Positions 11,507 to 21,612 of a stretch of DNA of 64,000 nucleotides are shown here, one piece after another. Source of the stretch: Topomyia yanbarensis (Eukaryota > Arthropoda > Insecta > Diptera > Culicidae); the NCBI RefSeq assembly GCF_030247195.1, contig NC_080671.1, positions 185,669,725-185,733,724 of the forward strand, given 5' to 3'. Both the position numbers and the translations under genes were made by a program. Within the stretch, counting starts at the first letter, position 1. Every line of letters begins with the position of its first letter. Below the pieces are notes generated by a model. It did no database searches. It was not told where the DNA came from and saw only the letters and a program-made list of their open reading frames with translations.

Positions 11507-12902
11507 CCCTTTCATGCCCATGTTGTTTATAAACAACTAGGTTTTTAACCGTTATTTGTCCGACGCGGTACCCGGGTACCCTTTTAAGTTTCAATTAATG
11601 AAATTCCCATTTTTTATCCATAGCTGGAAATTGAAATTTTGTGACATCTTAGAACTTCACTAAATCAAGCTTTTGGATTAATAATATTGTTGATATAGTA
11701 AGGGGGAGTGAGGAGGGGCTCCTGATTTTTTTACTACGCAACAGGCCGACGAGGGCACCCGGGTACCCACAAAACTGAAATGCCAATAACTAAGGTAATT
11801 TCCAACCGATTTTAATACTTTTGGGTGTTTTGGATTCAAGAACTCATCAGCTTTTGAACTTGGTAAAAATGAATCGGGTAACTTCATGCGGTTCCTGGGA
11901 ATCCGATTTTCCTGAAGCAGGTTCCAGTGCTGGGATTCTATTTGTGAACTTAATTGGAATACTGGCAATATGGGTATCAAAATTCTTGGAATTGCATCAG
12001 TAGGCTGTATCTTGTGGTTTTAGAACCATTTGGTGATTCGAGCCCGGAACGGACATTCCGGAGCAGGTTCCCGTGGAACCGTGAGTGGCCATTCCATTAC
12101 AAATCCATTTTTTAAATTGCCATAGGGTGCCGTAACAATAAATAACAGGCTTCTGAGACAATTTGAAGAGTTTTGATACTCATATTGCTAGGACATTATT
12201 AAAATTTACAAATCATACCCTAGTACTGGAACATTACTCCGGAAAATCCGGATTACTAAGAACCAGATTCAATCATCTGGTTCAATTTTATAGAATCAAA
12301 CAGTGGCCAAGTTTCTGAATCCAAAACATCTAAAAGTGTCTAAATCGGATAAAGGAAGCCATAGTTATGAGCATTTCAATTTGTGGGTACCCGGGTACCT
12401 TCGTTGGCCTGTTAAAGGTGTTTTTTTGACACATAACAGTTAAACAGCTATAACTTTTAATTTAAGCAGAATTTACTCACAAAACAAGTAAGACTAGTAA
12501 CTGGGACGCTTTCTTTTCATTTCAGCGCTAAAAGTCTCTAGAACTGAAGTTATTCCTATTAGCCCGACAGAACTCCGTTAGTGCAGTGCTACCAGAGATA
12601 TTTTCAGTTAGCATTGATAAATGAATTTTTAATTTATCTTCGTTATTTCTCATTGTTATTGAAAACTGCTAAAACGTATCAATTTGAACCGTCTTCGGTT
12701 ATCTTTTCGTAACATATTTCGTTTTGGTAACTCGTCACAGAACACAAAAAAACTCTCCCTTAAGAAAATTTTCTAGGAGAATTGTATTGAGCATCGGAAG
12801 GTAAATATTGAGCAGCCTCCAGCACAGGTTTTCAAAACGGATTTTTCCTTTTTTTTTTTCTTAAACCCTATGAATGCTAGAAACAATTTGGGAATGAAAG
12901 GG
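11507..12902. mobile_element. piggyBac-like non-autonomous element
   Basis: TTAA at 11503-11506 precedes CCCTTTCATGCCCATGTTGT. The right end read inverted is CCCTTTCATTCCCAAATTGT, followed on the plus strand by TTCA, one base from TTAA. TTAA target sites and CCCTTT-type ends are typical of piggyBac. The inverted similarity runs for about 40 bases. No transposase is visible; the interior is occupied by another inverted-repeat element. Confidence 0.6.
11741..12412. mobile_element. Inverted-repeat element with GGTACCCGGGTACC ends
   Basis: The left arm starts ACAGGCCGACGAGGGCACCC and the right arm read inverted starts ACAGGCCAACGAAGGTACCC. Both continue through CGGGTACCCACAAA, AATGC, ATAACTA and GTTTTGGATTCA for at least 105 bp, and weakly to about 175 bp (GGTTC..ATCCG..TTTTC). 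It sits wholly inside the CCCTTT-ended element. Confidence 0.65.
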
Positions 12903-13556
12903 TTCACTTAGATTAGATCCTACATGCATGCATGGTGTAATTGTCAAAGAAGAAAATATATATAACCTTGAAGAACAGCTCATGAAAGAAAAAATGATGC
13001 ATTTTATTATTCATTCAATGAATATACGAATATTGCTGCTTCTATATTGATTGTCTCTCATATTATTAAGATCAATGATTATATTCTCGAGGCCATCAAA
13101 AATAGAACTATGGAAACTGTCTGCTATGAGGGAGAGTTTTTTCGTGTACTGTGGCAAGTTACCGAATCGAAAAAGGTATCGTCATTCGTCAGAAATATAA
13201 AATCCGTACCCTAATGTTGATACTGTACATAACACTGCAAGTTTCCGTTGGTACCAAAAATTACTGTTTGTTCAATATTTTGCTTTTTTAAATATTTGGA
13301 TACCACTGTATTGGTAATACATCTAAGAGGCTTGAAATGTGCTTGCACCAAATCTGTTCACTTAAATGAATGAATACTTCCTACATCTCGTCCACGGAAA
13401 AATAGAGAAAAACTCTACGCTTGCAAGGAATAAATATCTCGCTTGCTATTTTTTATTTTGGAAACTCTTTTTTTCTAGGCCGAAAAAACAAGCGTAAGGT
13501 TGATATCTCTATAATAGCGAAAGCCTTGTGATTATTTTTTTTTTTACTTTCGGGAG

Positions 13557-13690
13557 TTATGCCTATCGTCCATTATGCCTAACGTATATTATGCCAATCG
13601 TCCATTATGCCTAACGTCCATTATGCCTAACGTCCATTATGCCTAACATATGTATGCCTAACGTACTTATGCCTAAAGTATTTATGCAAA
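13557..13690 (-). repeat. 15-16 bp tandem array, right arm
   Basis: Copies of GTCCATTATGCCTAAC, the inverse of the unit at 11032-11188. It ends in GCATAAATAC read inverted, matching the start of the left array. Confidence 0.8.
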
Positions 13691-13711
13691 ACGTCACGCA
13701 CCCAGCCTGGC

Positions 13712-14120
13712 CACAGGGGTTTATATTAGCGTCAGCTATATAATTTCTTGTGCACTTTAAAGCTGCGTAAAGGAAATAATAAGGCCAAAAAGATTTTTTA
13801 TTGCACTCATTTAATATATTAATAAGACCTGAATTTTCTAGCAAAGTTTATTACTTTTATAAAACATACAGAAATGGTGGTGACTGTGATAAAACCTTTA
13901 TGAATTTAGTTAAAACCAAAAAGTTTTAGATAAAATGATTTTGCGAAAAATATAATTTTCTGCTAAAATGTGGATCATGCTCCTACGTGTTTTTAAAGAG
14001 AGAGTCTGTCGATCGTATTTAAACTTGTAATGTTCGAGGAATCTAACAACTAAAACAAGTCAAGTTGAGCTAAAATTGTTCAAAGGATCCATAGAACAAT
14101 GATAAAATTTTGAATGTAAC
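13712..14120. other. No supported gene
   Basis: AT-rich spacer between the nested DNA element and the LINE. Nothing recognised. Confidence 0.5.
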
Positions 14121-14132
14121 ATTTTTACATTT
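14121..14132. repeat. Target-site duplication, LINE 3' side
   Basis: ATTTTTACATTT matches 19643-19654 exactly. The last two T may belong to the poly(T) run, so the duplication is 10-12 bp. Confidence 0.8.
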
Positions 14133-14160
14133 TTTTTTTTTTTTTTTTATTTTTATTAAA
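14133..14160 (-). terminator. LINE polyadenylation signal and tail
   Basis: On the minus strand, CTTTAATAAAAAT is followed directly by a run of A (plus-strand T at 14133-14148). AATAAA lies about 10 bp before the tail. Confidence 0.7.
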
Positions 14161-14283
14161 GACTCTTTAAACGCCGTGCGTTCATTCGAGTCTGTAAACT
14201 TATAATATAATGATAACTAAAACTATTTACAATGCATATCAACAGTGAGACTTTCACATAGTGGATTTTAAATTCATGTTTAG

Positions 14284-17200
14284 TTAGAGCTTCGTCATCA
14301 GGCCAGTAATGTTTAGGAAATTCAGGACTTTGTCCTCAGTGGTCTGGTCGTAAGCTAATACATCGCCGATGGTGTTACTAAGACCGCATTCTTCTCGGGC
14401 CGTTTCGAATGCTGGGCAATCTAGAAGCAGATGTTTTACGGAAGAAATCTGTGAATTACAAGCAGAACAAGACGGATTAGTTTTGTCAATTAGATAATGG
14501 TGCGTTAGCCAAGTATGCCCTATTCTTAGGCGTCGTAAGTTAACTTCATCACGGCGTGATCGGGATGTATAGGGCCAAGAAGAGGTAGTGTTTTTTATCT
14601 CCCTTAATTTATTGTCCGTGGTATTTATCCACGTTTCGTTCCAGGCCTGTAGGAACCTTATTTGGATTTGTCTTTGTGCATCGTTTAAGGGCGTTTGTAT
14701 ATTTACTGGTTCAAGCGATAGGCCAGTTTTAGCTGCATTATCTGCTTTGTCATTACCGGCAATACCCTTGTGGCTGGGTACCCAACATAGTTCAATGTGA
14801 GGATTTTGTGAAACAAATGCCTTTATTTGTTGGATCCAGGGGTGTCGAGAGTCACATGATTCTACAGCTAGCAAAACGCTAGCTGAGTCAGAGAAAATAA
14901 CGGTGGGATTTAGGAAAGAGGCGCTAGTCAACTGGCGAAGCGTATAGAGAATAGCGAAAGCTTCCGCAGAAAAAATAGTAAGGTGTCCGGGGAGTCCAAT
15001 CGATATTTTTTGATCTTCGTCTTGTTTATAGATACCAGCCGCTGCAGTTTTTGTATCTTGGGATTTTGAGCCATCAGTAAAAATTTTTGTGTGAATGGCA
15101 AAGTTTTCGCGTACCAAAGAGCCAAAAGAGTTTCGCAATATATGGGGGTTACAGTGCTTTCCTTCTTTAGGTAGAAGGTCCCAATTTATGATGGGTTGAG
15201 GAAGGTTCCACTCGATGGGATAAGGGATGAATGGTTCGGGCATGGGCAGTGACCAATCTATACATGACTCGATATGGTTAATTACTCCAGCGAAGCAAGT
15301 TGAATGTTGAGTTATTGTGGGATTGAAGACTCTTAACCGGCAAACGCATTTGGCAAGATTTGTGTTGAAGGAAAATTCAAAAGGTGGAACTCCGGCTTCC
15401 GCCATAATGCTTATTATAGGACTAGTGCGAAAGGCCCCGATAGAACAACGGATGGCTTTGTTATACATCACTTCAAGCTTTTTAACTGCTGTCTTGTTAG
15501 CGTTTGCTAGTGCAGGCAATCCAAAGGAAAGTCTACTAAATATGATGCTTTTTGCAATATTCATCATTGTTTTAGAGTTTCCCCCGGTGTTGATGTTACT
15601 AATCGCTCTCAGAATATTGTAACGTTTCTCGCAAATTGATAGGGTTTCTTTAATAAATGGCGTAAAGTTAAGTTTTGGAGTGAATATAACCCCAAGCCAT
15701 TTCACATGTTCTTCCTCTTTAAGTACAACATTATTCAGCCGTAAGGGGTCAGAAGCTACAGGAGATCTTTTATTGGTAAAGCATATCGACACCGATTTGC
15801 TGGGAGAAAGCTGGAAGCCTGTTTCATGTGACCACTTTTCTATTTTTTTCAATGCATTTTGTAAAGATTTTCTGTTACGCTTGGTTGACCGTGAGGTGGT
15901 GTAGAGAAGAATATCATCAGCGAAAATAAGAATTTTTATGTTAGTTGGGAGTTTCTTGAAGATAGTATTCATGGCTATTAGAAAAAGGTAAACACTGAGC
16001 ACTGATCCCTGAGGTACTCCATTTTCAAGGCGCTTACTCGAAGAAAAGGTACCGTTGACGACGACTTTGAATGATCTGTGTTCTAGAAAGTTTTTGATGA
16101 ATAGGAGCATATTTCCACGTATGCCCCAGCTGTGTAGTTGTTTGACAATATTGTATCTCCAGGTGGTATCGAAGGCTTTCGAAATGTCAAGGAAGACTGC
16201 GTCAGTAATTTGTTTCTTTTCAAAACCTTGCTTAATATCTCCTATGAACATTGAGAGATGTTCGTCCATGGATCTCCCTTTTTGGAAAGCAACCTGGCGC
16301 GGGTCAAGGAGGTTTCTATTTTTTAAAACAGCAGCCAGTCTGCTAGATACTATTCTTTCCATAGTTTTGGCTGGACAGCAGTTTAAAGAAATAGGGCGGT
16401 TGTCATCAGGATTTGTTGATTTTCTACCAGGCTTTGGAATAGGTACGACTATAGCCTCACGCCAAATTTCTGGGTACTCTCCTGTTGTCCAGAGCCGATT
16501 ATATTCGGCCAAAAGTGTACGTTTTGCGTGGTATGGGAGGTGTCTGATCATGTGATAATTGATGTTGTCTGGTCCGCAGCTTTCGCCTTTTCCTAGATCG
16601 ATGGCTTTTATAAGTTCGTGCATGGTGAAAACGGTGTTGTATTCCTCGGTTGAGCAGGGTTGTACCGGAATCTTTTTCTTTTCTTTTCGGTTTTTGTGGC
16701 TTAAGAACACTGGATCATAAGCTGAATTAGCTGACACTTTTGCAAAGTGATCGGCTATAGATTCAGACACAATAAAGGGATCATCGGAAGTACCGTTTGG
16801 GGTATTTACCACGCGCGTTTTGGACAAACTGTGGGTGCCACGAAGGGCCCTAAGTCTACCCCACATTACGCTAATTGGAGTTTCTGAGTTGAATGATTGG
16901 GTGAAATCATTCCAAGATTTTTTTTGGGCTTGCCAAATCGTTTTTCTAGCCTCACTTCTAGCAGTTTGGAAAGCACTGAGAAGTGACGAGTGACCAGGAT
17001 CGTTTTTATCAATTTTTTTCAATGCTCTAAGTGTTTTACGCCTTTTTTTAATACGGTTGTGAACCTCTTCAGACCACCACGGAACATTTTTATTTTTCAA
17101 AGAGTCGGAAGTTTTCGGAATGGAAGCATCAGCGGCCTTCAATATGGCTGTCGATATGAAAGTAATGTTTGCTACGGTCCCCGCAGGAAGCTCGTTATCA

Positions 17201-17931
17201 ATAATGTTCTCAAATAATTCCCAATTTGCTGCTCTAGTGCACCAACCCACTCTTCTCTTATTTTCTGAATATGCAGTTTTGGTTTGAAGAGATATTTGTA
17301 TTGGGTGATGGTCGCTACCGTACAAATCGTGTAAGACTTCCCAGTGAAAATCTGCAGCTTTGGATCCCTTGCCCAAAGATAGATCAATTGCAGTTGTATT
17401 CCCGGAATTGGAACAGAAGTGAGTTCCTGTTCCATCATTTAAAAGGAATAGATTGTAGTCGTCTATTATGTTAGAGATAATGGTACCCTGCGAGTTTGCT
17501 GACTGATCACTCCACAACGGGTGCACAGCGTTAAAGTCTCCTAAAATTAGAAACGGGATTGGTAGACTATCAATTAAATTAACAAGGTCGGTTCGGCTCC
17601 AGTGGTTGGCACGGAGATAGAGGGAAACAATGGTAATTTTGATAGGGTGTATAAGATTAATGGCAACGGCTTGTAAAGGGGTATTTAAATGGAATTCGTC
17701 GTGTGGGTAGCCATTTTTTACGGCTAGGGCAACGCCGCCCCAGGAACTGTTGTAACCTGGGCCTCTTTTGTCGTAGCAAGTGAAGTCTTTCAAATTGATC
17801 GTGGCTTTGTGGTGCGTTTCTTGTAGAGCGATAATGTGAGGTTGTTTTCGTGAGATAAGTTGTTGTAACTCATTTTTCTGTTTCCCTAAGCTGTTAATGT
17901 TCCATTGTATGATTTTGAATGTGTTAGTTAT
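14284..17931 (-). CDS. I-clade LINE ORF2: endonuclease, reverse transcriptase, RNase H
   Basis: The frame opens after a TAA at 17934-17932 and runs 1215 codons to TAA at 14286-14284. The first codon is ATA; no ATG occurs in frame until about residue 356 (VMWGRL), beyond the endonuclease. Endonuclease: WNIN at 10-13, QETH with E38, GDFN at 131-134, SDHH at 206-209. Reverse transcriptase: IPKPGR near 498, FLDISKAFD with D582, GVPQGS near 638, catalytic FADD at 670-673. RNase H: TDGS (D953), E990, SDS (D1015), PSHKGIAGNDKAD (H1054, D1061), so the acidic set is complete. C-terminal CCHC: C1155, C1158, H1167, C1172. The protein would nick target DNA and copy the element RNA in place. All motifs look intact. 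The missing AUG is either a single-base loss (ATG to ATA) or a sign of non-AUG or reinitiated translation. Length is normal for the clade. Confidence 0.93.
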   Translation of the reverse strand: MTNTFKIIQWNINSLGKQKNELQQLISRKQPHIIALQETHHKATINLKDFTCYDKRGPGYNSSWGGVALAVKNGYPHDEFHLNTPLQAVAINLIHPIKITIVSLYLRANHWSRTDLVNLIDSLPIPFLILGDFNAVHPLWSDQSANSQGTIISNIIDDYNLFLLNDGTGTHFCSNSGNTTAIDLSLGKGSKAADFHWEVLHDLYGSDHHPIQISLQTKTAYSENKRRVGWCTRAANWELFENIIDNELPAGTVANITFISTAILKAADASIPKTSDSLKNKNVPWWSEEVHNRIKKRRKTLRALKKIDKNDPGHSSLLSAFQTARSEARKTIWQAQKKSWNDFTQSFNSETPISVMWGRLRALRGTHSLSKTRVVNTPNGTSDDPFIVSESIADHFAKVSANSAYDPVFLSHKNRKEKKKIPVQPCSTEEYNTVFTMHELIKAIDLGKGESCGPDNINYHMIRHLPYHAKRTLLAEYNRLWTTGEYPEIWREAIVVPIPKPGRKSTNPDDNRPISLNCCPAKTMERIVSSRLAAVLKNRNLLDPRQVAFQKGRSMDEHLSMFIGDIKQGFEKKQITDAVFLDISKAFDTTWRYNIVKQLHSWGIRGNMLLFIKNFLEHRSFKVVVNGTFSSSKRLENGVPQGSVLSVYLFLIAMNTIFKKLPTNIKILIFADDILLYTTSRSTKRNRKSLQNALKKIEKWSHETGFQLSPSKSVSICFTNKRSPVASDPLRLNNVVLKEEEHVKWLGVIFTPKLNFTPFIKETLSICEKRYNILRAISNINTGGNSKTMMNIAKSIIFSRLSFGLPALANANKTAVKKLEVMYNKAIRCSIGAFRTSPIISIMAEAGVPPFEFSFNTNLAKCVCRLRVFNPTITQHSTCFAGVINHIESCIDWSLPMPEPFIPYPIEWNLPQPIINWDLLPKEGKHCNPHILRNSFGSLVRENFAIHTKIFTDGSKSQDTKTAAAGIYKQDEDQKISIGLPGHLTIFSAEAFAILYTLRQLTSASFLNPTVIFSDSASVLLAVESCDSRHPWIQQIKAFVSQNPHIELCWVPSHKGIAGNDKADNAAKTGLSLEPVNIQTPLNDAQRQIQIRFLQAWNETWINTTDNKLREIKNTTSSWPYTSRSRRDEVNLRRLRIGHTWLTHHYLIDKTNPSCSACNSQISSVKHLLLDCPAFETAREECGLSNTIGDVLAYDQTTEDKVLNFLNITGLMTKL

Positions 17932-17961
17932 TTATTTCACCAGTACTGAGGTTTAGTCAGA

Positions 17962-19293
17962 TCAATCTTGATCCATATCAGAGGGGAAATCAGAGTCAGA
18001 AATTAAGTAAGAAGTTTTGTGAAGATTTTTGGTACCTACTGAGAGTTCTGGGGAGCTTTCGTCGGAAGATTTTGATGCGATTCGTTGTTTTTTTGACTGT
18101 CGTTTTGATGGGTTGTTTAAGGGGGGATTTTGGTGTAATTTTTTGTCTTTTGGTTTTTGTATATTTTCAGTTCCTTCCGGTAAATTTTTAGATTTTGCGT
18201 CAACGTTTACCTTACTACTACTTACAGTTCCGCTCACTCCACTGGGCACAGGTGTAGTTGATTTTTTAATGGTTGGTTTTGAGTTTATGAGAGTAGGGCC
18301 ATTGGGTGTCTTAGTATCTGTGGGTGACGGGCGATTTACCGTAGTGTTTTCGTTGGGAGCGGAGTTTCGGATGTTGTCGATACGCGTGTTGACGGATACG
18401 GTAGTTGCGGCGGTATTTGTATTACATTGGCATTTACAGCCACATCTCAAAGAGGTGGAGGAGTTAATGGCTTCGGAATAAGATTTGAAGCCATTGCGCT
18501 CGTCAAACAGGCGTCGGGCAACGGGGTAAGGGATGTCATTGTCTGTTTTAATTTTAGTAATTTCGAATTCCTTCCTAAATATTGGACATTCGCTGGAAGT
18601 AGCTGCGTGTGGTCCTGAGCAGTTCACACATTTAGCTTGTCGGACACATGTCTCGTCGTGCCATTCATCACCACAGTTTCGACACAATTTTTCTTTCTTG
18701 CAGTTGAGACCAAGATGGCCGTATTTTAGGCATTTAAAGCAGCGTAGTGGTCGGGGATAGTAGGGGCGCGTAGTTTTTTTGGTGAAGCCTATGTGGATGA
18801 GTTGAGGTTGGGTGGGCTTAGATATGGTAAGAATTAGTGTGGAGGTGTTGATTAATTTTTCGCTAACCTTCTTTTTTATTCTTTCTACCTTACTTACGTG
18901 TTGGTCACCGAGTTCGTGAAGAATATCTTCCTCTGTCATGTCGATGACTTCAGGGGCATTAATAACTACCTTGCATGAATTCAAAGAATTATGTTCTGTT
19001 ATCCTAACCTTGGTGCCGTCAAGCAGTGTTGAAATTTTGAGTGCCTTTTCGTACTTACGAATGCCTTTCACTTTTAGTACAAGGCGTGCTCCACCTTGTT
19101 CGACCCTGGAATCCTCAACTTCACCAATGGCACTCGTAACGGATCGAAAAATGACGAATGGTGATACACCGACAAGCGATGTGTTTTCTCCATCTCGCTC
19201 AATTGTGACGAATTTTATTTCACCTCTTCCGCTTTGAGGAATGGATCCAAGTAAAGGGAACTCATCTGTTTTTCGGAACCCACCAGTCGCCAT
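17962..19293 (-). CDS. I-clade LINE ORF1: gag-like RNA-binding protein
   Basis: 443 codons from ATG at 19293 (context GCCATGGCG, a strong Kozak match) to TGA at 17964-17962. The frame continues upstream for 11 more codons to a GTG, but the ATG is the likely start. The N-terminal half has an RRM-like pattern. Three zinc knuckles follow at residues 185-198 (CFKCLKYGHLGLNC), 204-216 (CRNCGDEWHDETC) and 222-236 (CVNCSGPH...C). The C-terminal part, after about 300, is low-complexity and rich in S, T, P and K (linker, nuclear targeting or phosphorylation region). The protein should coat the LINE RNA. It ends 30 bases before the ORF2 frame opens, so ORF2 may depend on reinitiation. No stop or frameshift seen. 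Confidence 0.9.
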   Translation of the reverse strand: MATGGFRKTDEFPLLGSIPQSGRGEIKFVTIERDGENTSLVGVSPFVIFRSVTSAIGEVEDSRVEQGGARLVLKVKGIRKYEKALKISTLLDGTKVRITEHNSLNSCKVVINAPEVIDMTEEDILHELGDQHVSKVERIKKKVSEKLINTSTLILTISKPTQPQLIHIGFTKKTTRPYYPRPLRCFKCLKYGHLGLNCKKEKLCRNCGDEWHDETCVRQAKCVNCSGPHAATSSECPIFRKEFEITKIKTDNDIPYPVARRLFDERNGFKSYSEAINSSTSLRCGCKCQCNTNTAATTVSVNTRIDNIRNSAPNENTTVNRPSPTDTKTPNGPTLINSKPTIKKSTTPVPSGVSGTVSSSKVNVDAKSKNLPEGTENIQKPKDKKLHQNPPLNNPSKRQSKKQRIASKSSDESSPELSVGTKNLHKTSYLISDSDFPSDMDQD

Positions 19294-19609
19294 GGCGACG
19301 GGGGTGAATATATCACAACTACTCACTACAACTCAGATTACGCGCTTTCTGGGCAAAGGGGATTAATACTTGGCACTATCACTATTTTAATACAATGGCC
19401 TTGACCACGATATCGAGAATACGCTAATCTATATACGATGAAACAAAGTCGACACGTTCTAGTAGAATAACGTAGGTTTGGGAGAATAATTCACGTTATA
19501 TTGTTAGCTCAACGTCCGAGAATTGAGAGTAATCTGAAGCACAATAGATTTGATCACCTAATCTCACGAGACGGGGTGAAAACTATTTTGCACGACGACT
19601 TCTAAAAGA

Positions 19610-19642
19610 GGTCTTACCGAAACGACGGTTCAACACAGACTG
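19610..19642 (-). promoter_or_regulatory. Internal LINE promoter: Inr plus DPE
   Basis: The first transcribed bases with the adjoining flank read TCAGTC, a perfect insect initiator (TCAKTY). Counting the A as +1, bases +28 to +32 are AGACC, a perfect match to the downstream promoter element RGWYV. The initiator and DPE lie at the required fixed spacing inside the element, as in other I and jockey-type LINEs, so a new copy carries its own promoter. Confidence 0.7.
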
Positions 19643-19654
19643 ATTTTTACATTT
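19643..19654. repeat. Target-site duplication, LINE 5' side
   Basis: ATTTTTACATTT, identical to 14121-14132. Confidence 0.8.
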
Positions 19655-20450
19655 CTTATAAAAGAAATGTATAGAATTCGCTCAAACTTTCAAGATTTTT
19701 TCCGAGGCCCGGAGGGCCGAGTCTTATATACCAATCGACTCAGCTCGACGATTTGGGACAATGTCTGTGTGTGTGTGTGTCTGTGTGTGTGTGTGTATGT
19801 AACGGACAAATTCTCATTCGTGTTTCTCAGCAATGGCTGAACCGATCTTATCCAAACCAATTTTAAATGAAAGAACTAAAAAACAGTATGAACGCTATTA
19901 ATTTGTTTTTTATTCTGATGTTTAGTTTCCAAGATATGAATGTTTGAATGTGTAAAAATGGCGTTTTTTGCAGTTTCTTGGAATTATTTGCCGAAGTTGA
20001 CAATATAGATTTACAATTTATATGTTTTTAGATAGCTTTAACAAATACCTTTCGAACAAGCTATAGAAATCGGACTATTATCAAAAGAGATATTTAACAT
20101 TAAATGCAGACGAAAGATTTTTATCATTTCCCATTGCCAGAAATATGACCAAAAACATGTAATCTATTTTTAACGCCAAAACGGCTTATTTTAGGTCAAT
20201 AGTATCTTCGGTGAATTTAATGGAGGCAATATGCCCTTTCTTTTGGTATTGTGCTTTTGCTGATTAATCCCCCTATGAGTGAGATATTTTCACAAATTTT
20301 CTTGGAAGTGATTATATCGAAATGATGCCTTCAGCAAATTTGTAGCTCTTACTTTTGCGAATAACTTTACTGAAGACTTCAAATATCTATTTTGAATACT
20401 TTAAAAGTTATGGCTTGTTGTTTGTGGATTACTCTTTGTCGCCTATTTAT
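19649..20450 (+). repeat. Family A variant (A')
   Basis: Starts with ACATTTCTTATAAAAGAAAT, a hairpin like that of family A but with a different stem. It continues with CCGAGGCCCGGAGGGCCGAG, ACTCAGCTCG, a TG-rich tract and AATGGCTGAACCGATC. The 3' half diverges from family A. The LINE target duplication overlaps its left edge. Confidence 0.65.
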
Positions 20451-21177
20451 TGTTCAATATAGTAATAATCCATTGAAATAAGCCAAACATTATTTCGATA
20501 AAACGAATTTTGTATTTCATTTTTCTATCTACAACCGCTAGAAATAATCACCGAACACTTCCAAGTTGTCTGGAAGGAACTTGATAACTTATCAGTGCAA
20601 AAATGTTCATTTGTGCGAACCTTCTGACTGCAATTTTTCTAACTCATGACCATCGGATCGATCTGAAACTTATCGGAAAATGAAAAGCGAAATAAATAAC
20701 TACAAGCAATGGCGTTGCCAAGAGAAGGTTTTGGGGTTTAACACCATACAACCCCCCCCCCCACCACACCCAAAAAAAAATGGATTGAAGTTGAAAATTT
20801 ATTGATGCAGACTGATTCAATTCAATATTACAATAACAATTATCTGATCCGTACATTGATATCCTGTTGTTGTAAACATCATGAGGACTTTTGATAAATT
20901 GTCGGAATGGGGTCCTGATATGTAACTGATCTATTGGTCTTGATTTCACAGCTGTCTAATTGCATCAATATCAATATCAAATTCCAATAGAAAATTCCAG
21001 AGTTCTGTAATCAATCATAATCCTCAGATTTCTTTTCAAATTGAGCTCGTTTTTGTAGAGATGTACTGTAATAAGGGTCTTTATTTAATAGGAAGCGAAG
21101 TTAAAATTGATTTAATGTCTATGAAACATAGAACAGCTCACCAAAAAAATGCATAACTTTCAACATTTGCTAAAATG
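20451..21177. other. No supported gene
   Basis: AT-rich with a C-run at about 20751-20761 and an A-run. The open frames here have no family motif. A loosely defined insert may begin near 20708 (CAATGGCGTTGCCAAG), but I could not find its partner end. Confidence 0.45.
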
Positions 21178-21612
21178 TTTTTGCCTTTCTCATTCACTCT
21201 AAAATTCGTCAATCTGATCCCGACCGGGAGGGCCGAGTGTCATATGCCAATCGACTCAGTTCGTCGAGATCGGAAAATGTCTGTGTGTGTATGTATGTAT
21301 GTGTGTGTATGTGTGTATGTGGAAAAAAATGTGACCTCTGTTAATCAGAGATGGCTGGATCGATTTGCACAAAGTTAGTCTCAAATGAAAGGTACAACCT
21401 TCCCATCGGCTGCTATTGAATTTTTTATTGATTGGACTTCCGGTTCCGGAGTTACGAGTTGAAGAGTGCAATCACACAGCAAATTCCCATATAAACTGAA
21501 ATGAAAAAATTTCAAAATCAAATTTGTATTTTTGATGCCAAATGACTATAAAATGCATGAAACATTGAGATGTTTGACAAAAATTGACTTCTTTGGACTT
21601 TGGTGCATTTTT
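21178..21612 (+). repeat. Family A, 5' part
   Basis: TTTTTGCCTTTCTCATTCAC, then GGGAGGGCCGAGTGTCATAT, CGACTCAGTTCGTCGAGATC, TGTG/TATG tract, GATGGCTGGATCGATTTG and CAAATGAAAGGT. It stops where a second copy begins. Confidence 0.75.

Larger units (their letters stand above)
11005..13711. mobile_element. Outer inverted-repeat element with terminal tandem arrays
   Basis: The left end GCCTGGTCGGGTGTAC leads into GGCATAAATACGTTAGGCAT and a tandem array. The right end is the inverted counterpart: array, then GCATAAATACTTTAGGCAT read inverted, then GGCTGGGTGCGTGACG. The two ends face each other across 2.7 kb. The interior holds two further inverted-repeat elements (11507-12902 and 11741-12412) and no transposase frame. 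Confidence 0.55.
14133..19642 (-). mobile_element. Full-length I-clade LINE
   Basis: Read on the minus strand, this element starts with CAGTCTGTGTTGAACC at 19642. It has a 349 bp 5' leader, ORF1, a 30 bp gap, ORF2, a short 3' UTR with AATAAA and a poly(A) tail (T-run 14133-14148). A 10-12 bp target duplication abuts both ends. ORF1 with zinc knuckles, ORF2 with an apurinic-type endonuclease, reverse transcriptase, RNase H and a C-terminal CCHC together define the I group (I, Loner, MosquI-like). Intact frames and clean target duplication indicate a young insertion. The right flank enters a hairpin start of a family A variant, so the LINE landed at the edge of an older repeat. Confidence 0.9.

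Noticed and set aside
16055..16555. 166-codon plus-strand frame opposite ORF2
   Set aside because: Antisense shadow of the reverse transcriptase.
17962..19326. ORF1 starting at the GTG 11 codons upstream
   Set aside because: The ATG at 19293 has a strong Kozak context and gives a normal N-terminus; a GTG start is unlikely in an insect.
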